From positions 6,389,001 through 6,453,000 of the forward strand of contig CATIUR010000004.1 in assembly GCA_949592205.1 (NCBI GenBank): a stretch of 64,000 bases of DNA, in the 5' to 3' direction. The notes beneath the pieces are model-generated. The model was not told the origin of the DNA. It worked only from the letters and a program-made list of their open reading frames with translations, and did not search any database. The stretch comes from Helichrysum umbraculigerum (taxonomy: Eukaryota; Streptophyta; Magnoliopsida; Asterales; Asteraceae). Of this stretch, positions 23,300-34,430 are shown piece after piece (the first letter of the stretch is position 1; every line of letters starts with the position of its first letter). Position numbers and translations under genes: made by a program.

Positions 23300-23872
23300 T
23301 GTGACAACAGATCTAGCTTGAAATAGGACTGGTGTAATTATTATCTTGTTTGTGTATTGGTTTACATTTGTAAATGAATATTTGTTTTGTTGTTAATATT
23401 CGTTAAATATATTAGTGTGTTAAAGTGTTAGACGAATATCGAAAATGAAATAAATAAGTTTGGCGAGTCGAGATTTCAAGTCGCAGCGAGTTGAGCTGTG
23501 AGATGAGATCTGAACCCGCAAGATAAGGACAACGAGTCGAGTCTGTTAATGGGCTTGGGCTGCGTGACGAGTCGAGTCAACTCGCAGGCCCAGCGGCTAC
23601 GAGTTGAGACGAAGTATATATATGTTTTTAATTCGTGAAAAACATAACAACTTTTGAACGACTTTTTCTCACAAAACTGCAACCTGCGAATTGATAATCC
23701 ATAGAAAACATAATCCTAAAGGCTAGGCTTTGACGTTTAATCGTTTAAAGCTAAGTATTAGTTAACCTAAACGCGAACTTATTCGTTATAGTAAGATAAC
23801 ATCGTATTGAGGGATTCCGCACCTTAATACTATAGATAACGAAGTTATCGATCCTAGAACTAGGGACTTACA
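23300..23872 (+). repeat. 3' LTR of element 2
   Basis: 573 bp matching 2626-3198 with about 13 substitutions counted by eye; ends GGGACTTACA. Short inverted words (CGAGT/ACTCG) occur shortly before TATATATATG at about 23614. The bases after it (CTGTA) do not duplicate the bases before the 5' LTR. Confidence 0.85.
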
Positions 23873-24095
23873 CTGTAATCGTTCTCCATTTCTTTCTAAC
23901 TTTCTGGAACTTTTGAGATGTAATAATACGTACGTACATGTATGAGAAATAGATATGTATGTGTTTTATTTTACACCCCGTACTTATCATTATCTGGGAC
24001 TTTAAAACCGACTACATTTATTATTTTATTTCACCTAAAATAATAATAACTTAAAATAATAATTCTTACAATTCTTTAAAGTTTGGGGTGTTACA
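23873..24095 (-). repeat. Truncated LTR remnant (same broad family as the solo LTRs at 42 and 52 kb)
   Basis: Ends GGGGTGTTACA, and its sequence (CCCCGTACTTATCATTATCTGG..., TTTTATTTCACC) parallels the right ends of the solo LTRs at 44.1-44.36 kb and 54.0-54.27 kb. The other part of this LTR is missing, so element 2 apparently inserted in it or was joined to it by a later rearrangement. Confidence 0.45.
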
Positions 24096-25383
24096 TGATA
24101 CTTCAGCTTTTTGTTGTCACAATCCTGTCAAACCTTTTGATCAATCGAGTGATCAGGTGAATCGAAGAAGACAAGCATTCGTGTGTTCTTTATTGAAATA
24201 AAAGGAAATAACAAATATAAGAGTGAAAGAGGCGATATATTCCCATTACCCTATATTCATTACACTCAATTTAGAAGGTAATGCTTCATTACCCACTAAT
24301 TAGCAATCATGTCAAGCGCACACTAACAGAAAATTTTAATGAAATATGAATTTTTCTACGAAAGCTAGCTACTTTTTATCACCGTAGCATAAAATAAAAG
24401 ATATTACTCTAATCTCATTTTATTATCAAAATGTTCAATAAATTATTTATGAGTAGCTACATCGATTAAAATGACATAATCATTTTATTTTATCTAAAAT
24501 TGGTTGAATGTATATATATGCTATACATTAACGTGAGGTGATAATTCATATGGATGTAATGTAAGCAAAAATTTTACTTTTTTTCCTCATAAAAACCATA
24601 TTTAAATAGAATTCTACCACATCTCTTTAATATATTAAAAGAAAAGTATAATTAGGTAGACATACTAAAAATAATTCAATGTAAAGTAATCTTGACCTTC
24701 TAATGAGTAAGGGTAAATAATTACAACCATTGGTTTTTATGTTCCTAATTATGTCTACCTAATTAGCAAAGTCAACACAAGGCAAAAGACCTTAATGCCC
24801 ATGTAATTTATGACTAATTACCCTTGATTAGTCTTCCTATTTTTATTTAATTACTTTAGATTCAACTATATTAACTATAAATTCATTAATAATTAACTAT
24901 GTTTTTACCAATACCTTTTTTAAATAAAAGTAAACTATTATTTTTAACATAATAGTTTTATACCATGAGTAAACAACATTTTGAATCCAAATATTATTTC
25001 ATATAAAAAAATCTTTTCTAATGTAGGGAGTAATGGTCATCCAATTGATTTAAATTACATTAAAAAAATATATTTATGATATAACACATTTTCAATTAGA
25101 TTATTTTTCAATTGTAATACGTTTCTGAAATGATATGATGCAAACATTTACTTAAAAGTATATTTAAGTTAGCGGATTATATTATTATAGTCAACGTGTA
25201 TAATAAAAACGTTTAATAAATTCAATTTCGAATTGTGTGTAACTATTTAATCAATTCAATTTTGAATATGATACTGAATGTAAATATATTTACATGAAAG
25301 TGTACTTAGATAAAAAGGTTATCTAATCATAATGAAAGTGAATAAAGAAATACATACATCATATTTTGACTTTAATAAGTAAG

Positions 25384-25438
<55 letters not shown>

Positions 25439-25566
25439 TATACCTACAATTCTACTACTCCGATTTTAATTGCATGACTGAATATATTATATTTTATTAC
25501 AATCTTTAATGAAAGTGTAATATTTTAATATGTTTTATTTAATGTTAACAATGAAAATGTTAATGA
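24096..25566. other. AT-rich intergenic DNA, no gene seen
   Basis: Very AT-rich with stop codons in all frames. It contains an inverted pair of short words (ATTAGGTAGACAT near 24652 and ATGTCTACCTAATTA near 24750) and a (TA)n tract at 25389-25433. Nothing else is supported. Confidence 0.6.
25389..25433. repeat. (TA)n microsatellite
   Basis: About 22 uninterrupted TA units. Confidence 0.95.
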
Positions 25567-26416
25567 TGATGGAAATAGTGTCCAAGGTCATAACTAATTG
25601 GTAAGACTATTGCTAAGTGGAGTCCTTTTTGGGTTGCCCTCGATGAACAGTAAGAGAAACTAATTGAGAGAAAATATTAATTAGAATTAATATTATAGTT
25701 AATTAATTAGTTTGTTAATTTATCATAGTTGATAAATTAATTAGAAGCTAAAAAAAATTAATGGAAACTATAAATTGTATTTAGTTAGTTTATTAATTAA
25801 TATTAATTATAAACTAAAAGGAATATTCTGGAAAGTAAATTTAACGGCTAAAGGCTTTAGCCGGCGGCTAAATGGATTAGGGTTTGAGGCGGTGCGACGC
25901 GTGTTTGAAACAATTCAGTTTAGCCGGCGGCTAAAGGCCGAAATCAGTTGTCCCACATCGGCCAGAATATCAAACCCAAGGGCTTCCTCTCCCCTATAAA
26001 TAGAGGTCATCCCTAAGCTTTCCAACCATCCCAGTTTCGAATTGAATTTGATACTTTCTCTCTTTCTCATTCCTAATCCTTGTGAGAGTTTACACGACTT
26101 AGAGTCGGGACCCTAGGATATGGAATTTCTCTTGGTTCACGGGTGTGAAGCATTAGAGGTATTCTATTTTGGGTACTTGCCATCCAAAGCATGGAAGGTC
26201 AAGCAAGTAGTCTGCGTGAAGGTTCTGCGAGGTGGTCTGCGCGTGAGAAATTAGTTTTCTCAAAGGTTAGTATTTTCTCATTTATCTATTTGTTTTGTTA
26301 TTGTTAATAGCTTTATTAAGTAACGGTCCTTTAGGGTTTAGTTTCCTAGTTGATATAGATTAATTGTTATTTTCCGCTGCATATGTTAATCTAGTTAGGG
26401 AATAGAAAACCCAACA
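25567..26416 (+). repeat. 5' LTR of the decayed copia element
   Basis: 850 bp. The palindrome TTTAGCCGGCGGCTAAA occurs at 25856-25872 and 25919-25935, shortly upstream of CTATAAATAG at 25994-26003. It is followed by the motif AACCCAACA and the PBS. Confidence 0.9.
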
Positions 26417-26417
26417 G

Positions 26418-26429
26418 TGGTATCAAAGC
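26418..26429 (+). promoter_or_regulatory. Primer binding site of the decayed copia element
   Basis: TGGTATCAAAGC, one base different from the canonical initiator Met-tRNA PBS (TGGTATCAGAGC), one base after the LTR. Confidence 0.85.
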
Positions 26430-27860
26430 CATAGCTTAATATTGTTAGCAATACAAAATGTAGATAAAATGTATTTGAAAATATAATTGTTTTTATTTTA
26501 TCCAAATAATTAAATTAAGTATATATGTATAATAGATTTATATATATATATATATATATATACAGTTAATTTATTTACTAATCAGACCTTCATATTTTAA
26601 TGGTTTAAAATATACGCTCAATTTTTAAAATGTTTTAAAATAGAACCCATAACCTTAAATGTTTAAGAGAGACTTTATATATAATCTGATTTATATATAT
26701 GTATCATTTAAGTCTAAATACATCGTTAGTCAATTGATAAATCGGCTCACCCATAGAGAACAAACTATAAGAGAGGTATAAGGCGGGTCGTTTTGTTTCC
26801 CTAAAGAAGTAGATTTTTAATAAGCTTCACGCTAACCTGCTTCTCCGCTTCTTTGTGCGTTCAATGGAGCTACCGAGGACTTTTGATAGGATGATGTCAA
26901 GATTAAAAGTGGACTTAAAATAGTAAAACAAAATCCCGTTTTAGCTATAGAAAATGTGAAAAGTATGCTAACCCATAAAACCGCATATCTTTCGTATGGA
27001 CTATTAATGGAGCGTGTGTGGTTTACCGGCACATTAATGTGAGAATATATTGAGAGGTGATGTGGAACTCGCGATTCTCGAGCGTACTCGGGCCGGGGAC
27101 CACGCGGGTTTTGCATGGTTAAGTTCACCATCTTGTTCATGATCCTCGGCATACCAGTCATGAATGGTAGATGAGCATATCCGAGATTAACATGCCGTTG
27201 ATGGAAATCAATGAATCTCAAAAGAACTAGGAATTTCATAGAGAATGAAATTGACAAAAGCATTGTCTACCTAAAATAAATTCGCGATATGATTATGGCA
27301 AACCTCTTCATAAAACGAATCTAAAATATGGATCCTAGACTTAATTTGAAATTGGGTAATTTAATTAAGGAATATTCAGACTAACTAAAATAGTTTTATC
27401 TCAATAATATCTGTTGAAAATGGTAATAATCCTCTCGTTCCCAATTCCGCAAATAACCTAAACTTCTCACTACTCTCAGTTCTTGGGAGGGAAAGACTTA
27501 CCAGTTCAAAATGTATGGACGGGTGATGTAACCCTAGGTTCACTCTAAGGAACAAGGAGTATGTTCTCGATGAGTTGTGAAACAGTAGGTACGAGAACAA
27601 GGAGTATGTTCTCGACGAGAATAAGAAGTATATTCACGATAAGTAAATTCCCACTATTGATAATGATTCAGCCCAAGAAGAGATTAAAGCTCGCCGGAAA
27701 TATTATGATGTTTGAAACTCAGTTTTGGTCAACATAATACTGTCCGGTCAGCCAGTTGTCTACAAACAGTTTGTAACCTCATGTCAAATGGTTTTGAATG
27801 AAAGAGAGACCTGAATAATGGAACTCCTAAATTACTGAGCAAAGGATCAAGAAGATTGAT
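26430..27860 (+). other. Leader/gag region of the decayed copia element, no intact ORF
   Basis: No gag capsid-type sequence can be read. A (TA)n tract lies at 26541-26563. A long open frame on the minus strand (26832-27263) has no recognisable similarity and lies antisense in a dead element, so I do not call it. Confidence 0.5.
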
Positions 27861-30800
27861 GTGCCTTTTGGCTCAGCAGCTCCTGTGTTATCAATCGGTT
27901 ATGATGCAAAGGAAAGGAAGAGATCTGGAATAGCTACGAATGGAAAGTCCAATCGTGGGGCTAAGAGAAAGATTGATTCCGAAATTGCACCAACAATGAT
28001 CCAAAGGAATCAGTGTGTTATACTGCAACACAGAGGAGCACTAGAAGCGTTGCTTCCCAAAATATCTAAAGGACCTTAAAGACAGTAAGGTCGAAAAGGA
28101 TTCAGGTATATAAATAATCGAACTCCACAATACTGCGACTTATAATTCGTAGGTCTTGAATATAGTGTGTGGTACTCACATTTGCACTATATTGCAAGGC
28201 CTAAAGGAAAGTAAAAGTCTGAGGCATGGAGAGCTCAACTGAGTCATGGGAAACAAGAGTGTCATACCCATTGGAAAGTTTGAGCTCATGCTAGAATTTA
28301 GGGTTAGGATACATTTAAATAATTGTTGTTATTCGTAACATAGATTCATTTCATGCTTGTTTAAAGAGAATTATCAGTTTTCATTTGGAAATGAAAATGG
28401 TGATAAAGCGTCTACTTGCAAAGGCATATATGATAATGTTGAATATGTCAGCAAAGGAATTTAAATGATGGTTCATCTAAAAGAGCTTGATCCAAATTGT
28501 GGCAATATCGTCTAAGGCACGTAAACAAGAAAGAATATCGCCCAAACTCCAAAAGTATGGAGTGTTGGAATCATTCGACCTTAATTCGGATGATGTATGC
28601 AAATCTTGTTTATTGAGCAAGACGACTAAATCACTATTCACATGTTGTATAAAAGAAGTGATGGATTATTCGACTTGGTATACATGGATGCATGTCGACC
28701 ATTCCGATGCGCCATAAAAGATGGAAATAGCTACTATGTTGCTGATTACTTCAGTAGACATGGATATGTTTATCTGATTAAACATAAGTCAAACACTTTT
28801 GAAAGTTCAGAAGGTGTTAAGACGTAATATAGAGAACCAAATGGGCAGAAAGATAAAGGTACTCCGATCTGAAAGGTGAGGAGAAGACCTTAGTATCGAG
28901 TTTCTTGATCATCATAGACATTGTGAAATAATTTCACAAATTGACTCCTCCTAGAACACCATAGCTGAATGGAGTAGCTGAAAGGAGAAGAAGAATCCTG
29001 TTAGACAAGGTTCAATCAATGATGAGTCAGGTAACACTTCTAATAAGCTTATAGGGTTAGGCATTATAAAAGGTTACACATATCTTAAATCTAATACACC
29101 AAGAAAGGTTCAAAGATGACTTATGAGATGTTGAAGAGAAAAGGTTTTTCTCTTGGGATCCAGATCTGGGGTTGTGAAGTTATCGTTAGACGAGAAACTT
29201 AGCACAGACTAGAAGCTAGATCTGAAAAGTATCTTTTCATCGGATATCCACAGAAGTCGTTTAGATATTTGTTGCTCAAAAGGGAGTGTTTCTTGAGAGA
29301 GAAATAATATCTAAAGAGGACAGTGGGAGTATAGTTGATCTTGAAAAGATTCAAGGATCGACCGATGACAAAACTATGGTAAGCACTGACACTCAACAAG
29401 AGGTGGTAACACCTGTTGAACTTGATAACATATCCTTTCCCGCTCACAGTTGTAGAGTTAGCAAACCTCCATGGTTCTATTATGGTTTCCATAAAGAAGA
29501 ATAGGATAAGATTAGTGATAGTACACTAATTGAATTAGGTGAGTCTGCTAACTACAAAGGAAGCGATGGCAGGCCTAAGGCTGCTAAGTGGAAGGAAGCT
29601 GTGAAAAGTAAGATTCAGTCTATGTCTGACAACCAAGTTTGGAATTTGGTTGGCACTACACTCATTCTAAAGACGGTGAGTTGTAGGTGTATCTTTAAGA
29701 GGAAGATAGACATTGATGGGAAGTACACACTTATAAAGCTAGGATGGTAGCGAAGGGCTATACTCAAACCTTCGGGATTGATTATGAGGAAACCTTCTCA
29801 CCAATAGTTGAAATAAAGTCAATTAGGATATTGTTTGCAATAGCTGCATCTCATGGTTATGAAATTTGGCAGATGAATATCAAAACCACTTTCCTTAACA
29901 GGAAACTGACAGAGGATGTGTTAAAGTCACAACCGGAAGGTTTTGAAAATGCAAAGTATCCTAATAGAATGTGTAAGCTTCAGAAGGCCATTTATGGACT
30001 TAAACAGACCTCTTGTAGCTGGAATCTCTGCTTCCATGAGAAAGTCAAACAGTTTAGATTTTCTAGAAGCAAAGATGAGTCCAGCATATGTGTTAAAGTC
30101 AGTGGGAGCGTTGTAGTCTTCCTGGTATTATATGTGAATGGTATAATACTCATAGGAAATGTAATCCCAACATTACAAGGTGTAAAGAGTTGATTGGGAG
30201 AATATTTCGCTGTGAAAGATTTGGAAGATACAATATATTCTTGGTACAAAGATTTACAGAGATATGTTGAAAAGGTCTCAAAGGACTTAACCAGGACGTG
30301 TACTTAGAAAGAAATTTTGAAAGGTTTTAAAATGGAGAATTCTAAGAAAGGGAATCTACCCTTACATCATGGCATAAAGATTACTAAAAGATTAGTGTCC
30401 AATGACTGCATAAGACTGAACTAAATGAGTCGAGTCCCATAGGCTTCGGCTATAGGATCGATCATACAAGTCATGAAGTATACAAGACCCGATGTCTCAT
30501 TTGCTTGGAGCATAGTAAGTCGACATCAGCAGAATCCTGGTAAGGGTCATAAAACAACTGTAAAGAATATTCTGAAGTGTTTGAGAAATACTAAAGACAG
30601 GTTCTTAAATTATAGTGGGGAAGAGAAACTTAGAGTAACGGTTTATATTGATGTAAGTTTACAAACAGATAGAGATGATAGTCGTTCAAAGTCTGGTTGG
30701 GTACTCTTACTGAATGGGGGAACAATAACTTTGAAAGGTTCAAAGCAAGATACAATAACAGATGGGAATCTGAGTGTATTGAAACTTGCGAGACTTCAAA

Positions 30801-30909
30801 GGAAGTCATCTGGATGAGGAATTTCATTGGTGATCTTGGAGGTGTTCCAATAGAACGAATCCCAATGAAATATTATTATAATGGAAAGTCCCATAGCACG
30901 TTGAAATGA
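27861..30909 (+). pseudogene. Broken gag-pol remnants of the decayed copia element
   Basis: Recognisable pieces in shifting frames: the end of gag with a wrecked CCHC knuckle (28015-28090), GAG-pre-integrase (DVCKSCLLSKTTKS near 28590; then LFDLVYMDACRPF about 28660), the integrase end (RSEKYLFIGYPQKSFRY near 29225), RT (KWKEAVKSKIQSM near 29590; then 29744-30193, VAKGYTQTFGIDYEETFSPIV) and RNase H (RPDVSFAWSIVSRHQQNPGK, 30486-30817). The RT catalytic residues are lost: the first motif reads QMNIKTTFLN and the second YVNG instead of YVDD. Several frameshifts and stops separate the pieces. The family is certain, activity impossible. Confidence 0.85.
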
Positions 30910-31890
30910 AAATACAATTTTGTTCAAAGGAAGGTAGAAAAGGGACACATGATTGTGATGGACACACGATCAGTAAACATGCTTGGAGCATAGGTTTACG
31001 AGATAAAGTTTTAGTTGTTAGTTTGATTTTGAAACATTATAAACAATGATGGGAACTAGAATAGACTTGGTGATAAATAATGGAGATTTATTTATGGGAA
31101 GGAGTTCTACCATTTACTATCGTTTATCATTGTGTTTCAGTTTAGCATGTTTAGACACCACTTCCAGAGTAATCAGAATTACTCAAAACTCCTCAGTCGA
31201 TCACACTATAGGAAGTATGTGGTGAATTAAGACTGTCATGGAGTGTTGGTAGATTGTCTATAGAGATTAGACATTGCATGGAGATTGCTGCAACACTCAT
31301 GGGTACTTAATGGGGATTTAAGTATAGGAAAAACCCGCACACATGGAAGTTGCTTCATGGATTGAAATCACGAGTAACTCTGAGATGATAATATCTTATA
31401 TTCTTAAAATGGAGATACATCGAGTTCCTAGTTTTCAAGTCTGTTATACTTTAGTTTATTCAAACGCTGTGCGTAAATTCCAGTCATAAAGGATACGCTA
31501 GGTATGACATGATGAGTTGACTAGTGCTATGTATGCGAAATTTATTTGTTCCTTTTGCCTTAGAGGAAAAGCGATATCTATGGGCCCTCTGATGATTAAA
31601 TGTTGACTCATAAAGTGCTTGGCCAAGCCAGGACTAAATTGATATGTACAATTTTGTAGTCCCATATAGTCAAAATTGATCGGAAATCAGAAAACATAAT
31701 CTTGAATCTGGAGATTGATTAAAATCCATGTCCCAGTTTCATACGATATCTGAAACAAAGGAATATATGATCACTTATCTAAAGGATTGTCACTGGATAT
31801 GATCAGAGTTCGGCAGATGCATTGGATGACACTCTCTACTTAGGATAGAGACGGACCAATAGTAGTTGATGACTTGTCCAAGTGGGAGAT

Positions 31891-32719
31891 TGTTGGAAAT
31901 AGTGTCTAAGGTCATAACTAATTGGTAAGACTATTGCTAAGTGGAGTCCTTTTTGGGTTGCCCTCGATGAACAGTAAGAGAAACTAATTGAGAGAAAATA
32001 TTAATTAGAATTAATATTATAGTTAATTAATTAGTTTGTTAATTTATCATAGTTGATAAATTAATTAGAAGCTAAAAGAAATTAACGGAAACTATAAATT
32101 GTATTTAGTTAGTTTATTAATTAATATTAATTATAAACTAAAAGGAATATTCTGGAAAGTAAATTTAACCGGCGGCTAAAGGCTTTAGCCGGCGGCTAAA
32201 TGGATTAGGGTTTGAGGCGGTGTGACGCGTGTTTGAAACAATTCAGTTTAGCCGGCGGCTAAAGGCCGAAATCAGTTGTCCCACATCCGCCAGAATATCA
32301 AACCCAAGGGCTTCCTCTCCCCTATAAATAGAGGTCATCCCTAAGCTTTCCAACCATCCCAGTTTCGAATTGAATTCGATACTTTCTCTCTTTCTCATTC
32401 CTAATCCTTGTGAGAGTTTACACGACTTAGAGTCGGGACCCTAGGATATGGAATTTCTCTTGGTTCATGGGTGTGAAGCATTAGAGGTATTCTATTTTGG
32501 GTGCTTGCCATCCAAAGCATGGAAGGTCAAGCAAGTAGTCTGCACGTGAGAAATTGGTTTTCTCAAAGGTTAGTATTTTCTCATTTATCTATTTATTTTG
32601 TTATTGTTAATAGCTTTATTAAGTAACGGTCCTTTAGGGTTTAGTTTCCTAGTTGATCTAGATTAATTCTTATTTTCCGCTGCATATGTTAATCTAGTTA
32701 GGTAATAGAAAACCCAACA
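31891..32719 (+). repeat. 3' LTR of the decayed copia element
   Basis: 829 bp. The palindrome TTTAGCCGGCGGCTAAA is at 32184-32200 and 32247-32263, plus a diverged third copy (TTTAACC...) at 32164-32180 that the 5' LTR lacks. TATA box CTATAAATAG at 32322-32331. It lacks about 25 bp of the 5' LTR near 26215-26245. Confidence 0.9.
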
Positions 32720-32724
32720 AATGA

Positions 32725-33797
32725 GTAGTTATGCAATTGAAATATGCTCATTTTTATATAAATGATGATGATGATTGATATCAGTACATGCTCAATTTAG
32801 ACAGTTGATGATAATTATCATGATTTTTTCATGATTATATATTTTATTATATTATAAATTTATGGTTGATATATATGTAGTGAAAATGGTGTTAAAAGTT
32901 TATTATAAAATATCTTATGTGCATACATTGATATTAGTGTAGACTTACGTTAATGTTGAGTATTTTAATTTTAATGTCCTTTATTTATTTGCGTCAGTAT
33001 ATAATTTAAATTAATTTTGAACTTTCATGTTGATAATTGATAATGATGATTGAGAAATGATGGAAATCCCTTCTAATTTTTATTTTTATTAGATGTATAC
33101 AAAATGTGTAGAATCTCATTTTTTGATCATGAATAATTACCACTGAAGATCTAATGTAGAATGTATACTTTTATAATTTTCATGTGTAACTAAATGTTAA
33201 ATAGTGTATTGATATATCATATATGATCTAAATATATATTTATATTTTTAAATACAAGTTGTTAATAATTATTATTATGATTTTATTTTTGATTATATTT
33301 GAATGAGATTGACAATTAGTGATAGTATGTCACGATAAAATTATTTTGATTTATATATTAAATAAAAGTATTACTATATCTTTGCTTTTTAATTTTTGCA
33401 AAATCTACCACGAATTGAATAAATTCAGTTAGTATGTTTACATTCACGATCAGAGAATAAGCATATATTGTACGTATATGAACCATATATTACCTGGTGA
33501 TGTTAGTATTTAAAAGCGATTTATATACTATATATTTTGTATGATGTTTTTTATATATATTTTGTATATCTTTTATAGAGCATAATTTTATACAACAAAA
33601 GTCGACTCATAGAAAACATACATTTGTTTTAAAATCCATTAGAAAAATCATTCACGGTTTATAAAAGAAAATCATAAAATAGTCCGCAAATACGCGGGTT
33701 ATAAACTTGTTCAAAATTCAAATAAAAAGGTAAAGAAAGTATTAAAGCATGTTTTTATTATTAAGTGAAATATATTAATTTTATATCAATTTAGAGA
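32725..33797. other. AT-rich intergenic DNA, no gene seen
   Basis: Very AT-rich with short ATGATG runs. No ORF, repeat structure or RNA gene that I can support. Confidence 0.6.
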
Positions 33798-34075
33798 GGA
33801 GTTCAATTGAGACCATTTATTTTGTGTGAGAATGGGGGAACCAACCACAATATGCCATGTGTCACTTTTTTCTCTCTCATCCACGTTTTTAAAAATTAAA
33901 TATCTCACAAACGACAAGTCGAAAAATCATGAAAATTGCACCATATTTTTCAGCGTTTTATCCTCTTCGATTTGCCGTCCATCAAGGCATACTTCCGACG
34001 AACATTTTTTTTTTTTCATTTTTTTGGTGGGTTTTACATATTAGTAACACATGTGTTAGTGATTGATATACATTT

Positions 34076-34309
34076 GATTTAGGGTTTAGGGTTAGGGTTT
34101 AGAGTTAGGGTTTAGCAGAGTTTAGTGTTAGGGTTTAGCAGGGTTTAGTGTTAGGGTTTAGCAGGGTTTAGGGTTTAGGGTTTAGTATGATTTAGGGTTT
34201 AGAGTTTTATAAAGCGTTTAGGGTTTAGGGTTGGGAGTTTGAGGTTTCGGGACGAAACCCCAAACTCCAACCCTAAACCCTAAACCCTAACCCCTAAACC
34301 CCAAACCTT
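34076..34309. repeat. Interstitial telomere-like repeats with a central palindrome
   Basis: Many units of TTTAGGG (plant telomere repeat) and variants TTTAGCAGGG and TTAGTGTTAGGG run on the plus strand to about 34226. A palindrome follows (GGGTTGGGAGTTTGAGG... / ...CCAAACTCCAACCC, centre near 34250), then CCCTAAA units in the opposite sense. The repeats form the centre of the foldback element; this is not a chromosome end. Confidence 0.85.
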
Positions 34310-34430
34310 AAAAAGCAAAAAAGATATAAACCCTCTAGTATTTTCTCTCCGGTATTCATGGCGATTTGAAACTTCAAACTGTGATTTCGACCAATTAATT
34401 AGCCTATCCTTTAATTTCTTCACTGATTTC

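Larger units (their letters stand above)
2626..23872 (+). mobile_element. SIRE/Maximus-like Ty1/copia retrotransposon with post-pol ORF3 (element 2)
   Basis: A 21.2-kb element: LTR, Met-tRNA primer site, gag with two CCHC knuckles, a single in-frame stop, pol (protease-integrase-RT-RNase H), about 4 kb of non-coding DNA, a large extra ORF, polypurine tract and LTR. The order PR-IN-RT-RH is diagnostic of Ty1/copia. A gag and pol separated by one stop and an extra ORF after pol are features known for SIRE-type elements. Three insertions lie inside: solo LTRs at 4713-6403 and 11289-14714, and a TIR element at 16184-17714. The two LTRs have equal length with about 13 differences by eye over 573 bp. 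No 5-bp target duplication is visible at the outer ends (GGGGG against CTGTA), and the left flank is another LTR, so a rearrangement of the left side is likely. Confidence 0.85.
25567..32719 (+). mobile_element. Complete but decayed Ty1/copia retrotransposon (7.15 kb)
   Basis: Two LTRs (25567-26416 and 31891-32719) start TGWTGGAAATAGTG and end AAACCCAACA. The element is bounded by a perfect duplication AATGA (25562-25566 and 32720-32724). The PBS TGGTATCAAAGC follows the left LTR at 26418, and a purine tract AAGTGGGAGAT precedes the right LTR. LTRs differ by roughly 15 substitutions plus indels over ~830 bp. In between only broken pol fragments and almost no gag remain. No copy-specific function is expected; it may have moved using proteins of a relative. 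Confidence 0.9.

Noticed and set aside
26832..27263. 143-codon minus-strand ORF inside the decayed copia element
   Set aside because: Antisense to a dead retrotransposon leader, no recognisable domain, no promoter or splice context.
34076..34309. Chromosome end (telomere)
   Set aside because: Short, degenerate, in both orientations and flanked on both sides by ordinary sequence; an interstitial telomere-like block.
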